Assembly: GCA_963920765.1 (NCBI GenBank)
Contig: OY987249.1
Coordinates: 18,510,483-18,574,482 of the forward strand
Reading direction: 5' to 3'
DNA: 64,000 bases
From: Ulota crispa
Taxonomy: Eukaryota; Streptophyta; Bryopsida; Orthotrichales; Orthotrichaceae
Shown here: in pieces, positions 44,226 through 54,842 of the stretch
Numbering within the stretch: position 1 is the first letter of the stretch
Layout of the letters: each line of letters starts with the position of its first letter
Program-made: the position numbers and the translations under genes
The notes under the pieces: model-generated
Seen by the model: only the letters and a program-made list of their open reading frames with translations
What the model was told of the DNA's origin: nothing
The model's database searches: none

Positions 44226-45984
44226 TGTAATCGCCGCCACCTTCCAAAAGGCACAAATAACTCTTGCGCTTCATAATAACGGAAAAGCGTCAGATACTTT
44301 CAGAACTAAGCTTAATACTCCATCAGGGCAATTAATAACGAAGAAAGTGCTGTCCACTTGTGCGCCTTCCACGTTTCCGGCACTTCCCCTAGAACGAAAA
44401 GGTCTGGCGTACTTTGTACTGGTGTGAAAGAGAAGGTGTGGCCTCTCAAAGAAGACGACCACGCACCTCACCGTACTAAACACTCGGAAACCTCTAGACT
44501 ACAATGCCCTAAGCTTACCAGGGATGAGAGTGAATAAAAAGTACAAGCAATAAACGTCCAGATCAAATTTTGTGTTTAATGTTTTAGTATTTTGAAGAAA
44601 CGATAGCCGGTAACGGTCAACTCTGCTTTGGTCTCAAATATAAATGCAATTCTAATTAGGATTTTATTCGGGATGGCGGGGATGGAGGAGAAAGATGAGC
44701 ATTGTAGGCCATCCAGAGCTTGCTTGTCAACCTGCTTGAACAGACACACGGCATTTGAAGTAACAAAACTTGTTATTTCTCTGCGACAGCGTAAATCCTC
44801 CTGCGGAAACGATAGGAAGATCGACTACAATCACGCCGATGCCATTAAGCATCATGAAAATATGAAAATATCTGCACAATGTCGTTGGTCGAGTCCACGG
44901 CTTAAGATTATCGGAATGAATTGGACACAAATCATACAGCAGGCAAGCAGAGTCGAGCTTTTGAAGCAATACTGTCATCGACTTGACGCTTCCCCGGAAA
45001 TGGCAATGGTCACCATGTGTTGGTTACTAAAATAGACTGAGAATTCGCAAAACAAATTTCAACACGAATATAGATCTTTAACGGGCAAAAATGCAAATAA
45101 AATATTGCAAGCCTGCCGCAGAGTCATCAAGTTAAGATTGATAAAATAAATTGGACATGGATCTTACATCAGAAGAGCAGACTGAACATCATAAAGCAAT
45201 TCTGTCTCGGTATTTCTTGGTTGAACTCAATGGAATCTATAATCGTCACCATGCAAAATTACCGTACTGAGATTCTCCGCTCTAATTAAGGAAGCAAAAT
45301 CATTTTAAAGCAAACTCAGCTGTCAATATCAAACAGCATATTGCAACTACAGCCACTCAAAAGCTTCTGACCACCACAGTCGCATGACTTCGATTTTATG
45401 TGACAAACAACCTGAAAGGCAGGTGCATCTCTCAAGTCAATCAACTTGTAATCTAAACAATGTCGGAGTAAAATTACAAGACTCCCGAAACATCTTCCAT
45501 TTTTCAATCCGCCTCGCCGACGGACCAATGCTTATTCTTACGATCAGAAAGCACTTTGAAATTATGCAAATTGAAGAAGAAAAATCCTTACCACGTCGTA
45601 CCTCGATTGACCATGACAACCGGCGTGTGGCCAAGATGAATAAGAGATAATACTCAATTCTTAGGTTAGTTTCTCATTTCTAAAGCACCGCACAGAAGTC
45701 TGTAGCAAGGTTGGACAGCATTTCACCAGGTCACAAATGACAGTGAAGCACTAATGGAGCATGTAAGTACTCCATCCCGACTCTTTTCACGCATTTCGTT
45801 ACTAAAGCTCCACTGTCCGGCCCGAGGACGTGGCCCTTTCAGCCTCAAGAGTTTTTTTCTCATGTCTAACTCATGTCTAAAACATTGCAAAGGTGTGAGG
45901 CCTTCGTCTTTCTCAAGCCAAAAAACATGATGCAGGAACAGGAAGACATTTTGATAAAAATGCATAATGACAAACGTTGTGATG
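44226..45984. other. Upstream of the GDSL gene; no recognised gene
   Basis: The GDSL promoter should lie in the first few hundred bases. Between about 44870 and 45290, two degenerate direct copies (around AATGAATTGGACAC and AATAAATTGGACAT) are seen. Short ORFs on both strands, including one of 135 codons at 44628-45035, match no family I know. An intron-containing unknown gene on the minus strand cannot be excluded. Confidence 0.3.
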
Positions 45985-47065
45985 TCAAGATTTCGTAACA
46001 CTCTGTCGTGCAACGCTCTGCTCCTCACATGGTGGTTCATCCTCACAGTTGAAATAGGCTCCTAAAATGCTATCAGTTTTCTGTTCATTGTGCGTTTCGA
46101 TCTCTATGGCAGCAGCGCTCACTGCATGCGCTCTCAAGAGCAACATTACTCTCTCAACCTTCAATAGCCACACCAAGGCCGCTGCGCTTACAAGTTCCGC
46201 TACGGCTCCTCGGTTCATCGTTAACATGTGACAACCGGCTCAAGATTTCGTAACAGTGTGTCTTGCAGCGCTCTGCTCCTCACATGGTGGATCATCCTGG
46301 CAGCTGACAGAGGCTTCTAAGATGCTATCAGTTTTCTATTCATTGTGCGTTTCGATTTATGGCAGCAGCTTCAGCCATCGCTCACTGCGTGCGCTCTGAA
46401 GAGCAGCATTCAATAGCCACGCCAAGGCCGGTGCGCTTACAAGTTCCGCTACGGCGCCTCTGTTCGTAGTTAACATGTGACAACCGGCTCTATTTTTTAC
46501 ACACCGGCTTGCACACTCGACGTTCTTTCGAGTTCCAGTAGTTGTGTTCATATAAGTTCTTCACCGCAGGATCCTTGAGTGAAATCACAGCATTCCTAGG
46601 GTTTCAGAGGCGGCCTTATGATTTCTATCTGCAGATCTAAGAAGTTTAGGCGCAATTGCAACTTGTCAATGTAACAAAAAAAGAAACTGGCATTCCATTT
46701 CATTGTCACTTCTCTCTGCAACTAAAGTGAGTTTACCGCATTTTCTGAATTGTTTTTGCAACAACATGTGGAATTGTGACAACCGGCTCTATTTCTTACA
46801 CACCGGCTTGAATGCGCACTCGCCTTTCTTTCGAGCGCCAATTATGTTCAAATAAGGTCCTTGCTGTAGGATCCTTGAGTGAAATCACAACATTCATAGG
46901 ATTTTAGAGGCGGCCGTATGATTTCTATCTGCAGATCTAATAAGTTTAGCGCAATTGCAGCTTATTCAATATAACAAAAAAAAAAACTATTCCATTCCAT
47001 TGTCACTTCTCTCTGCAACTGTAGCGGGAACTATAGTGAGTTCATCGCTTTTGCAACAACGTGTG
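45985..47065. repeat. Composite tandem array of about 250- and 300-bp units
   Basis: The first pair of units (about 45985-46239 and 46240-46487) shares CGCTCTGCTCCTCACATGGTGG, ATGCTATCAGTTTTCT and GCTTACAAGTTCCGCTACGG. The second pair (about 46488-46775 and 46776-47065) shares GGATCCTTGAGTGAAATCAC, CTATCTGCAGATCTAA and GTCACTTCTCTCTGCAACT. The boundary motif ACATGTGACAACCGGCTC occurs at the first two junctions (near 46226 and 46475), and GTGACAACCGGCTC again near 46775, linking the two pairs. Confidence 0.85.
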
Positions 47066-47268
47066 GAATATGTTGTTTGAATCTGCTGGTTGAGGTGTGT
47101 CAAAGCTCGAGGTAGAATTTGTGACGCAAGTTGCTTTTCTAAGACTGGATCAGGAGGCAAGAGGTGAGGAACAATCTTCATGGAGCTAGGAGACTGCAGC
47201 GCCTTCTTCGCTGAGTTATCGAGGAATGAAACGAGCTGCAGTCTAACTAAAGCTTCGACTCGATACAA
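46987..47268 (-). other. Unassigned ORF at the end of the tandem array
   Basis: The minus frame stays open for about 93 codons; its first ATG encodes MKIVPHLLPPDPVLEKQLAS. Upstream on this strand is a telo-box-like AAACCCTAGC, often seen in plant 5' UTRs. The last third runs into the tandem repeat. I recognise no domain and no convincing downstream exon. It may be a chance frame or one exon of an unknown gene. Confidence 0.15.
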
Positions 47269-47741
47269 GAAAAGTGCATGTTATTGCTAGGGTTTGCTAA
47301 AACAGGGGACCATCCAATGGTTGAAAAATAATTTGCCCCCTATAGTGTTCTATTATATACTCCTCTTGAGTTTAGACTAAATTAAGGTCTTTGAATCTAG
47401 ATATGAAATTAAAATTTTCAACTTCAATCTCTTAACCCTGGAGCGCCCCACCTCCCCAAAATGGGGCGTCCAAAATTTGTTTTTGGTTTCCCTTGTCCCA
47501 TATTTATTTATTTTGAGGGGAACAAGGTACCATGTACTTGGCCCGTAAGTTTATAACAAGGCAAAGTGGGGCAATATAGTGGGCAGCCATTCAATTGTGC
47601 ATGGGAGCTCCTTGACCTCATGTTTTCTTTGAAATTTGTTTTTGTGATTTGCGGCCCCAAAATGGGTGACCAGTTTGACTACCGCCAAGCGGTTCCATAC
47701 CGTTGGGCACATTCCCGCGCGCTTTTGGCTATCTCCACATA
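47066..47741. other. Mostly structureless; one possible TTAA terminus
   Basis: A lone CTTAACCCTGGAGCGCCCC at about 47432 resembles a degenerate TTAA-element end without a partner. GTTTGCTAAAACAGG and a telo-box-like motif lie near 47285-47300. Confidence 0.3.
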
Positions 47742-48008
47742 CATATAACACCATATTTGTTATAATGAGAGTTTTCTAGTGAATTGAGAGTAATTTAAAG
47801 GATACACAACTTGAAATTAAAAAATTTTAAGGCAATTTGACAAAAGGTTATAGGTCAATTGAGTTGAATTGACATAAAACCTTTCAGATTTGACTTAGAA
47901 GTGAAAGATTTTATGTCAATTCAGCTTAATTTGAGCTAAAAAATTTCATTTTAATGTTTATTTTGAGAGGTCCCCATTCTCTCATTATAACAAATATGGT
48001 GTTATATG
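47742..48008. mobile_element. Fold-back MITE (CATATAACACCATATTTGTTA ends)
   Basis: CATATAACACCATATTTGTT and the mirror AACAAATATGGTGTTATATG, continuing inverted through ATAATGAGAG. It is related in sequence to the element in GDSL intron 3. Confidence 0.75.
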
Positions 48009-48668
48009 GGGCATGTGTACAGCGGGTAGCGCGGGTGACGTGTGAGTCACAAAAGTACAGGCTAGCAGGTCGACTTCCATTCCGGATGCAGTATCCCTTG
48101 CTTCAAGACCGCATTTCGCATCCTTCCCAGTTCCCACGATTATGAAGATCTGAAAATTTGCAAGCACATTTGAGACTGAACCCTCCAACTGCCCTATCAA
48201 TCTTGGCAGATTTCGGTATCCCGTCCTACCAACGCCGGAGCCTCAAAGTTCGGAAACCACAAAAATCAATGAGAATCTCAAATTTCAACGCGCAGTTGAC
48301 TGTTATAGAATCCAAATCTAACCGCTAAGTTCTTCCCAGAAAAGCGGGAGCCACCGCATGTACAAGTTCTTCCCAAGATTCTACGGTCAGGTCGCCTTGT
48401 TTCCTAAACGCAGTGAGGTACGAGCCTTTTTCTGCGCGGAGGTCGAGCAAGGCACCAAAACACAGAACATGGCCCAAACGCTCAGGGGATAATGGTAAAT
48501 TTCCAAACTCTCAATATTTCTAAAATGTGAAAGAGTGGAGCTTTTTCACCACGACTCTACAACCTCTTAAAACAGTTTACAAATCTCTTGAATCCATTCA
48601 TTCAAGAAAAGGGCAATGAGGGGGTCATTTCACCCTAGCTATATCTTCTGTTGATGGGAGGAAATTTA

Positions 48669-48983
48669 GAGCATCTCCATTGGTGTTTCAAACACGTTCA
48701 AAGTGGATGAAAGGTGCTCTTAGGGCTTGCTCAAAACCCTCACAAGACACTGTGTCCTATCATTTCTAGTAAGAACCCTTCAAGGCACTATTCACTATTA
48801 TTCATCTTAAGTTTAATGAATTTTATTTTCTACTTTCCTTGATAAGTGGTCAAATGATTATGTATTGGGCGTGTTGGAGTGCAAGGCCACCTTTTTGAAG
48901 AGCATGGGTATAGACCAAGGAGCTTGAGGGCTCCCCAAAACAGATGGAAAACTTTGAAAGGGCCCAGACTGGTGGAGATGCTC
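48669..48983. mobile_element. Tourist-like MITE with TTA duplication
   Basis: GAGCATCTCCATTGGTG at the left, CTGGTGGAGATGCTC at the right, TTA on both sides. The 3-bp TTA duplication and size fit PIF/Harbinger-type MITEs. Confidence 0.85.
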
Positions 48984-51059
48984 TTACCAAAAGAGCTTCA
49001 AAATCTCCCCAAATATTGTTGTGAACTTTTTTCCTTCAACAACAAACATGATCGACAACAAACCTAGTAAGGTAGACACACTCTTCTCTATCCCCTCCCA
49101 ATTCTGCACCCAACTTTTGAGGTCTTCTCCACCCATTGTTAAACCCAAAGTGGAGTAATGAATGCCTCTTGCATAAGCAAATTCTGCCACATATCAAGTG
49201 CTAAGTTACTTTGAGATAATTGGGATTGGGACCCTCAAGTGCCATTATAGGAACACATCCAAGCAATTCCAAAGAATAGTTTAGAGTTTCTAATAAGGAC
49301 CTTATGAGTTGCAACTTTGCCCTTTTATATAAAATAATCTACAATACTTTTTTTCACAAAAATTTCGTTTCACAATAGCTTGTTGAAAAACTAACCCTAC
49401 TGATTTTTTTTTTCTTGAATTCTCCCAGACCTTGAGATACCCCTAACCCTTACACGGTTAGGTATGGGTCTGTTCACCCTACTTCAAAAGAGCCCGGACC
49501 TGTGGAGATGCTTTTACCGGAGGAGCTTCAAAGTCTCCCCGAATACTGTTGTGAAATTTTTTCCTTCAAAAGCAAACATGATCCACGACGAACCTGGTGT
49601 TCTTTCTGCTCTCATGCCCCGCGAGCACCGTCTGCACCGCCACTTTCCTTCAAAGCTTCTTCTCGCATCATATGTAAGTTTTAAGCACAATTCTAGTGAA
49701 ATGCACTTTGTGTCTTCTTTTGTCTCTGAGACTGAACTAATGGCGCTGGCACAAACTCATAAGAGGTGATCGCCACAAAAACGATACACAGTTGCGAATA
49801 CTTGTCTCCACTTCAAAGTAGAATTTGAAAACCTAATTAAGCAGCTTCAAGTTCACGAATGTATGCACTTATCGCAGGGATTCTTCTTCGTTCCCCTTTA
49901 GATTTACCATTGTTAGCTCAGTACGACAGTAGTCGTTAGGGTTTGATTGGGAAACACAAGATCTGGTCAAGCTAAAGATGTTGTTCTTGTGATTGGTGAT
50001 TACACGGTCTGGCAATTCTTTTGTGCGAAACTGTAGGTTAGAAATTTGATGAATGAAATAAGACGTGAAATATGAAGAAAGAGAAATATGATGATTGAGA
50101 GGGTTGCAGGACTTTGGATATGCATTGTTGCTCGGTCACAAGCTTTGCGTATGTCTCTACCTTTGGTTGCAGTGAAGGTTGGTACTGATATCTGCTGCTA
50201 TTTTTGTTTAGGTAGCAAAAATAAGTTCATCCCCGGTTCTGCAGGAGTGGAAGTGGCAGAGATGCTTTTGATAAGCGTTGTAACTTGTAAGTATGCAGGC
50301 ATCCTGCATGGCACATGCTTTTTCTTGAGGATACTTTTATAACGTGCACGAGTATATTGGTCTTTCTATATCATCTTCCAAACCTGACCTTAGGATTATT
50401 GTAAGGAACTGCGAAAGTTTTGTACCCTTACCAAAACTTGCAAGTAAGAGGGTGTTAAAATGCTAGTGAGACAGCATAAATGAAGACCAGAAGCTCTATC
50501 CCTTCAGTTGGGAATGTCGAGCCTCGTGATTCTTGCTCCACAATATGTAGATTTGGTATCAAAGTAGGCATACTTGATTCTATTATCTTCAAAGTATTAG
50601 CTCGATACTAGAGTTCTAGAACATGATTCTGAAATTGCTCAACACCTCTGGTGGAGTTTCTGCTTGATGTTTGTCTGTTGGACAGCGAACCTTGTAATGC
50701 TTGTACCTTTTTCGTATAAAGAACACTGGCGACGTAGCTGTTCAGGCAAACTTGAACTTGGCATACCTGATTATCCATTGAATGTGATTTAAAATCCTAG
50801 CACAAGTCTTTTTTTTGTCAGTTGGAATGGATCAGCTCCAAGTAAAAAAGGGGATTATGGCTGCGGTTCAGTGTGACATCAGACTTATAATTCGGAAAAG
50901 AATCGTATGTGCTTAGGAAGGAATTTGACCACCGGTGGTAACAAATGCAGAATTATTGTGGAATCTTGAGATCTTTGCGGTGTAACTGGTGAAGGTAGTT
51001 GTTACAGCAGCTTCGGTCGTAAGACGTGCTTTCTACACAAGTGATATTTACCAGTTCAT
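48984..51059. other. No established gene; duplicated segments and dispersed repeat
   Basis: About 48984-49075 is repeated at about 49516-49600 (GAGCTTCAAA.TCTCCCC, TGTTGTGAA.TTTTTTCCTTCAA). About 49210-49480 is a dispersed repeat homologous to 35630-35890 in inverse orientation. A possible exon at 49579-49674 is treated separately. Nothing else is recognised. Confidence 0.4.
49579..49674 (+). other. Possible orphan first exon
   Basis: An ATG-led frame (MIHDEPGVLSALMPREHRLH, about 32 codons) of raised GC ends at a good donor, TAT|GTAAGT. No continuation or family match is seen, so this is only a candidate. Confidence 0.15.
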
Positions 51060-51132
51060 GCGCCTGTAGCTCAGTGGATAGAGCGTCTGTTTCCTAAGCA
51101 GAAAGTCGTAGGTTCGACCCCTACCTGGCGCG
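51060..51132 (+). tRNA. tRNA-Arg (anticodon CCT)
   Basis: 73 nt, no intron. Acceptor strands are GCGCCTG and CTGGCGC (one T-T mismatch), the D arm has GCTC...GAGC, the anticodon stem-loop is TCTGT-TTCCTAA-GCAGA with CCT at 34-36, the T arm is GTAGG-TTCGACC-CCTAC, and the discriminator is G. Both internal Pol III boxes are intact. Confidence 0.96.
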
Positions 51133-51250
51133 GCTGATTATTTCATATCTTTTACTTTGCCTTATAATGATTTTGCGTTTTGTTATCTGACTTTGGCTTA
51201 TCCATTTTCACTGTAAGGGGCACGTTACACTACTATAACACTTAATCTAA

Positions 51251-51562
51251 GGGAAAATTTCATGGATACCCCTGAAGTTTGCCATATTTTCATGGATACC
51301 CCTGTTTTTTCAGAAATTTCATAAATACTTTTGCACCAAAATTTTTAGGTGTTTGTTTTGTTTGCATGTCATTTTCCTTCTTCCGTTGTGCACATGCATA
51401 ACAAGAAAGAAGTAGTGTGTGCACAAAGGGAGAAGGAAGTGACATGCACAACAAAATAAATGCATGAAATTTTTGGTCCTAGGGTATTTGTGAAATATTC
51501 AAAAAAGCAAGGGGTATCTATGAAAATATGGCAAACTTCAAGGGTATCCATGAAATTTTCCC
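51251..51562. mobile_element. GGGAAAATTTCATGG fold-back MITE beside tRNA-Arg
   Basis: 312 bp, ends GGGAAAATTTCATGGATACC and mirror. Flanks TTAATCTAA and TTACTCTAA agree at 8 of 9 positions. It begins 118 bp downstream of the tRNA gene. Confidence 0.92.
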
Positions 51563-52097
51563 TTACTCTAAATGTATTGGGACCAATAGTGAGATGAATT
51601 TGAATGTCATAATAAATTTTGATGAACATAACCAGAGAAGAGATTCCCTTAGGGATTGTCCATGTCATGTTCCACATCCCACTAAATTTGGGTTGAGAGC
51701 CAAAAAGTTTGGATTTTGCAATTCACGTTATGTTTCAAGTCCTAGTTCACTACATTTTGCTTACATAACATCATATTTTAAAAGTTTTTGTGACAAGAGG
51801 GTGGAACTTCACTCAAGGTTTGGATCAACCATTTTGCTCAACCCAACACTTCAACTCAAGTCTCACCAACTTTTTTGTATAAAAGATTCAATGAATTATT
51901 TTAATGTTTCCCTTTGCCCTTAATAACCTAACAAAGATGGGATCTTGCATTGAGGCGAGGCTTTGCAAAGATGGGACTAGACATAATGTGAATCACGTCT
52001 AAGAGCATTCAACTAAAAAGGAGAGGATAAAGAGAAGAGAAGAAGGGTAGGGAGAAGGGATTGGTCAATGAAAATGTTCAAAGAATGTTTTGCTTTG
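51563..52097. other. Gene-free DNA
   Basis: No recognisable coding region or repeat. Confidence 0.3.
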
Positions 52098-53033
52098 TTA
52101 ACCCCTAAAGGACCAAGCCCTTTTTTCAGTGAAAGTTTCTAAAACTGCCATTTTTGGGGAAATGAGTAGAAAGGTAGGAAAAGCAATTATTTTTGGAAAT
52201 CCAACTATAAGATGTTGCCCTAGATTATGGGAGGTACTTGTGGGAAAAAAATCAGCTCATTCTAGATGGTGAGGAGTGAGATATTGACATTTGAAGTGAA
52301 AAAAAAAGTTTTTTTCCCTATTGCCCAAAAATTTCAGAACCCTTTGATTGCCCCTAAATCAAAAAAATTGCTCTACGCAAAGTTGAGGTTTATTTTTTCC
52401 ATGTAGAAGCCCAAGTTAGGTAAGTGGGAGAATTTTCAAATGAATTGGAGGTGTGAATCATACTTTGTAAAATCTTGCAATGCTGTAAGGCCATCAAATT
52501 TGGAAATACACTAGGCAAAATTGGAAGATTTATGTAAAATTGAGAAATATGAATAACATTGATCCAAATGGTGAAAAACAAGGAATCTTAGTCTACTACA
52601 ACTTGGAAAAAAAAGAAGTCAAAAAACAAATTCACAAAGAGCACAAAAAAGTAAAGTACCAACAACAATAGAAAGGAATTATGGGAGTCTCATACCTGCC
52701 CGCAAACTAAAACTTTTCACTCATAAATCCAAATTGAATGATTCAAAACTCCCCACATATATATAAATCTAAAGAACCAATTTCAGATTTTTATTTTGAA
52801 AAAAAATTATTTAAAAAAAAGTTTTTGGCTGCCTGATCTCGCATGTTTTCAAAAATTCATGCATAACTTCTTCAATATTTGTCGGAATAAAGGAAAAATT
52901 AGATGCCCATGCAGATTTTTGAATTCCCCATCTTCAATAAAAGTTTCAAAAAATCACATAAAGTAGTTTAGCCATAGGTACATGCCCGAAATCCCATTTG
53001 CCCCCATAAGAACAATGGTCCTTTAGGGGTTAA
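52098..53033. mobile_element. TTAA-flanked element (936 bp)
   Basis: TTAA|CCCCTAAAGGACCAAG at the left, TGGTCCTTTAGGGG|TTAA at the right. The interior is the reverse complement of the element beginning at 63176 (GGGATTTCGGGCATGTACCT, GTTATGCATGAATTT). Confidence 0.88.
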
Positions 53034-53470
53034 GGAGCATCTTGGTTCCAAGGTGAGAGTTTGGATTAAGAAATTGGTTGGAGTGTATTCTAGGGTTGGA
53101 ACCAAGAGAACTTGATGCCAAAATGGTGCCATGTAAACTCCATATCATCTTCACATTCTTGGTCTCAATTTCTAATATAAAGCTTTTGGGACCAAGTTTT
53201 AGGTATTCACCAATATGATTGCTTCATCTTTGAGTTCTCTTGGTCTTGATTCTCATTGTAAGATAGATCCAACTATTACCTGTTTTTGTAGAATACTAAC
53301 CTAACCCTTTAATGTCAATGGGGACAAATTGTCCCCGTCAAATACAGTGAGCCCGTGTATTTGCAGCAATAGGCCCCGGCGCTTAAGCTGCACTAAAACC
53401 AATGCACTAAAACCAATGAGTGAGAGCCAAAAAATGATTGTTAGTTCCAATGCAGGTCGACTACTAATTT
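53034..53470. other. Gene-free DNA upstream of the tRNA-Pro 3' end
   Basis: Nothing recognised apart from TAACCCTTTAATGTCAATGG near 53303, which only loosely resembles a TTAA-element terminus. Confidence 0.3.
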
Positions 53471-53542
53471 GGGGCATCGGGAGAATCGAACTCCCGACCT
53501 CTTGCACCCTAAGCAAGAATCATACCACTAGACCAGATGCCC
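53471..53542 (-). tRNA. tRNA-Pro (anticodon AGG)
   Basis: 72 nt on the minus strand. Acceptor strands are GGGCATC and GATGCCC with discriminator C, the D arm is GGTCTAGTGGTATGATT, the anticodon arm is CTTGC-TTAGGGT-GCAAG with AGG at 34-36, and the T arm is TCGGG-AGTTCGATTC-CCCGA-like. No intron. The first anticodon base is expected to become inosine. Confidence 0.95.
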
Positions 53543-53607
53543 GTGCGCATGTTCAGCAGCCATCGCAGGTTAGTTATTCCTCATCAAACTTGCAAACTAT
53601 TATTTTC

Positions 53608-53906
53608 GGAGAATATATGTCAAGTGCCCCTGAAGTTTTACGTATTTGTACAGATGCCCCAGGTTTTTCAGATACTGCGTACATATCTTTGACATCTCAA
53701 AGGATCATCTCAAGATAGTTTTGCAAGTTTTAAACTGTTTGAAGCGTACGAACACACAAAAACGGAATAAAAGATTTCAAAAAAATGCTTGCAGAACTAC
53801 CTTGAGATTGTCCTTCGAGATGTCAAAGATGTTTGTGCAAATTCTGAAAAGCCAAGAGAATTTTTACAAATATCTCAAATTTCAGGGATATCTATCAAAT
53901 TTTCCC
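53608..53906. mobile_element. Diverged relative of the GGGAAAATTTC fold-back MITE
   Basis: Modular similarity (TGCCCCTGAAGTTT, GATGCCCC.GGTTTTTCAGA, right end CAAATTTTCCC) and inverted arms (ATCTTTGACATCTC, GAGATGTCAAAGAT), but sequence and flanks have drifted and no 9-bp duplication is seen. Confidence 0.65.
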
Positions 53907-54842
53907 TTTGGAATTCAGAGAAATGTGAACGACGCAATGAACAATATTATCAGCAATTTGAGCTGGTTCTGAAAGCCCCTATTGTGCAAACACAAGGGGA
54001 TCCCACACCCGCTAAAGGTTTTTTAATTTTTAGAGAGTATGCAATGCACAGGTGGTAGGGTAAAAGTGCCACTTTACCTCCTTGAATTAAAACTTAAAAA
54101 AAAAACCGGTACTTCCCCTCTCACTCAAGCTCCAGTCTGTCTAATTTCCAGAGATTTTGGAAACTTGTGCATTGCAATTTGAGCTAGTAATGAAAGACCC
54201 TGGAAGGCAAAAACGAGGGAAACCACCCCTAAACCGCAATTTGGCAGGCTAGATAGGAATGTCACAGATAGGATTCACTAGTATGCAGTGTATTTATCAA
54301 TACTCACAAACCACTTTCCAACGGTGTCCATCTGTTCGAAGAAATGAACACTCAACTTCATCTATTTCCATAATTTAAAATCCATCAGGGTACTTCACCA
54401 ATGAAAGTGATACAATGAAAGACTGTTGCAGAATGTAGAATAGGGTCTCCTAGAAGGAACTCTGAGCATATTACAGGGCCTTTTTAAAAACAATCGGCAT
54501 TGATACAGAAGCTACCTCTCAAGAACGCAAACTGTTCTTCAGCTCCTCATGTGGTGATTGCTTCTCTAAAGCACCTGCTCCTTCAACCCTTATAATGCTG
54601 GATCAACCTTTATCTAAAAACACCGGCAGTGCTTGCAATTTGTCAAACAAATAGAAATATGTAACGAGCTGCTTGTACAGGCTCACAGTGAAGTTCTTGC
54701 TTACTGAATCAATCATAGAATATTACAGATGCAATGGGTAAGGCAAAGGTCATAATGCTAACCGCTTACCAAAGGCTGCCATACTCGATGAGTACGCAAC
54801 TAGCTATATGACCATCACACGCACACCGCTGCATCAAGATGT
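53907..54842. other. 3' flank of the RNase T2 gene
   Basis: The right part should hold the RNase 3' UTR (minus strand). No repeat or other gene is recognised. Confidence 0.35.

Noticed and set aside
44628-45035. 135-codon plus-strand ORF
   Set aside because: It overlaps a degenerate tandem repeat, has no recognisable domain and no support from exon structure.
44930-45620. Minus-strand exon-like fragments (IFMMLNGIGVIVVDLPIVS; GHTPVVMVNRGTT)
   Set aside because: They look protein-like and one ends at a GTAAGG, but no consistent in-frame chain or known family could be assembled.
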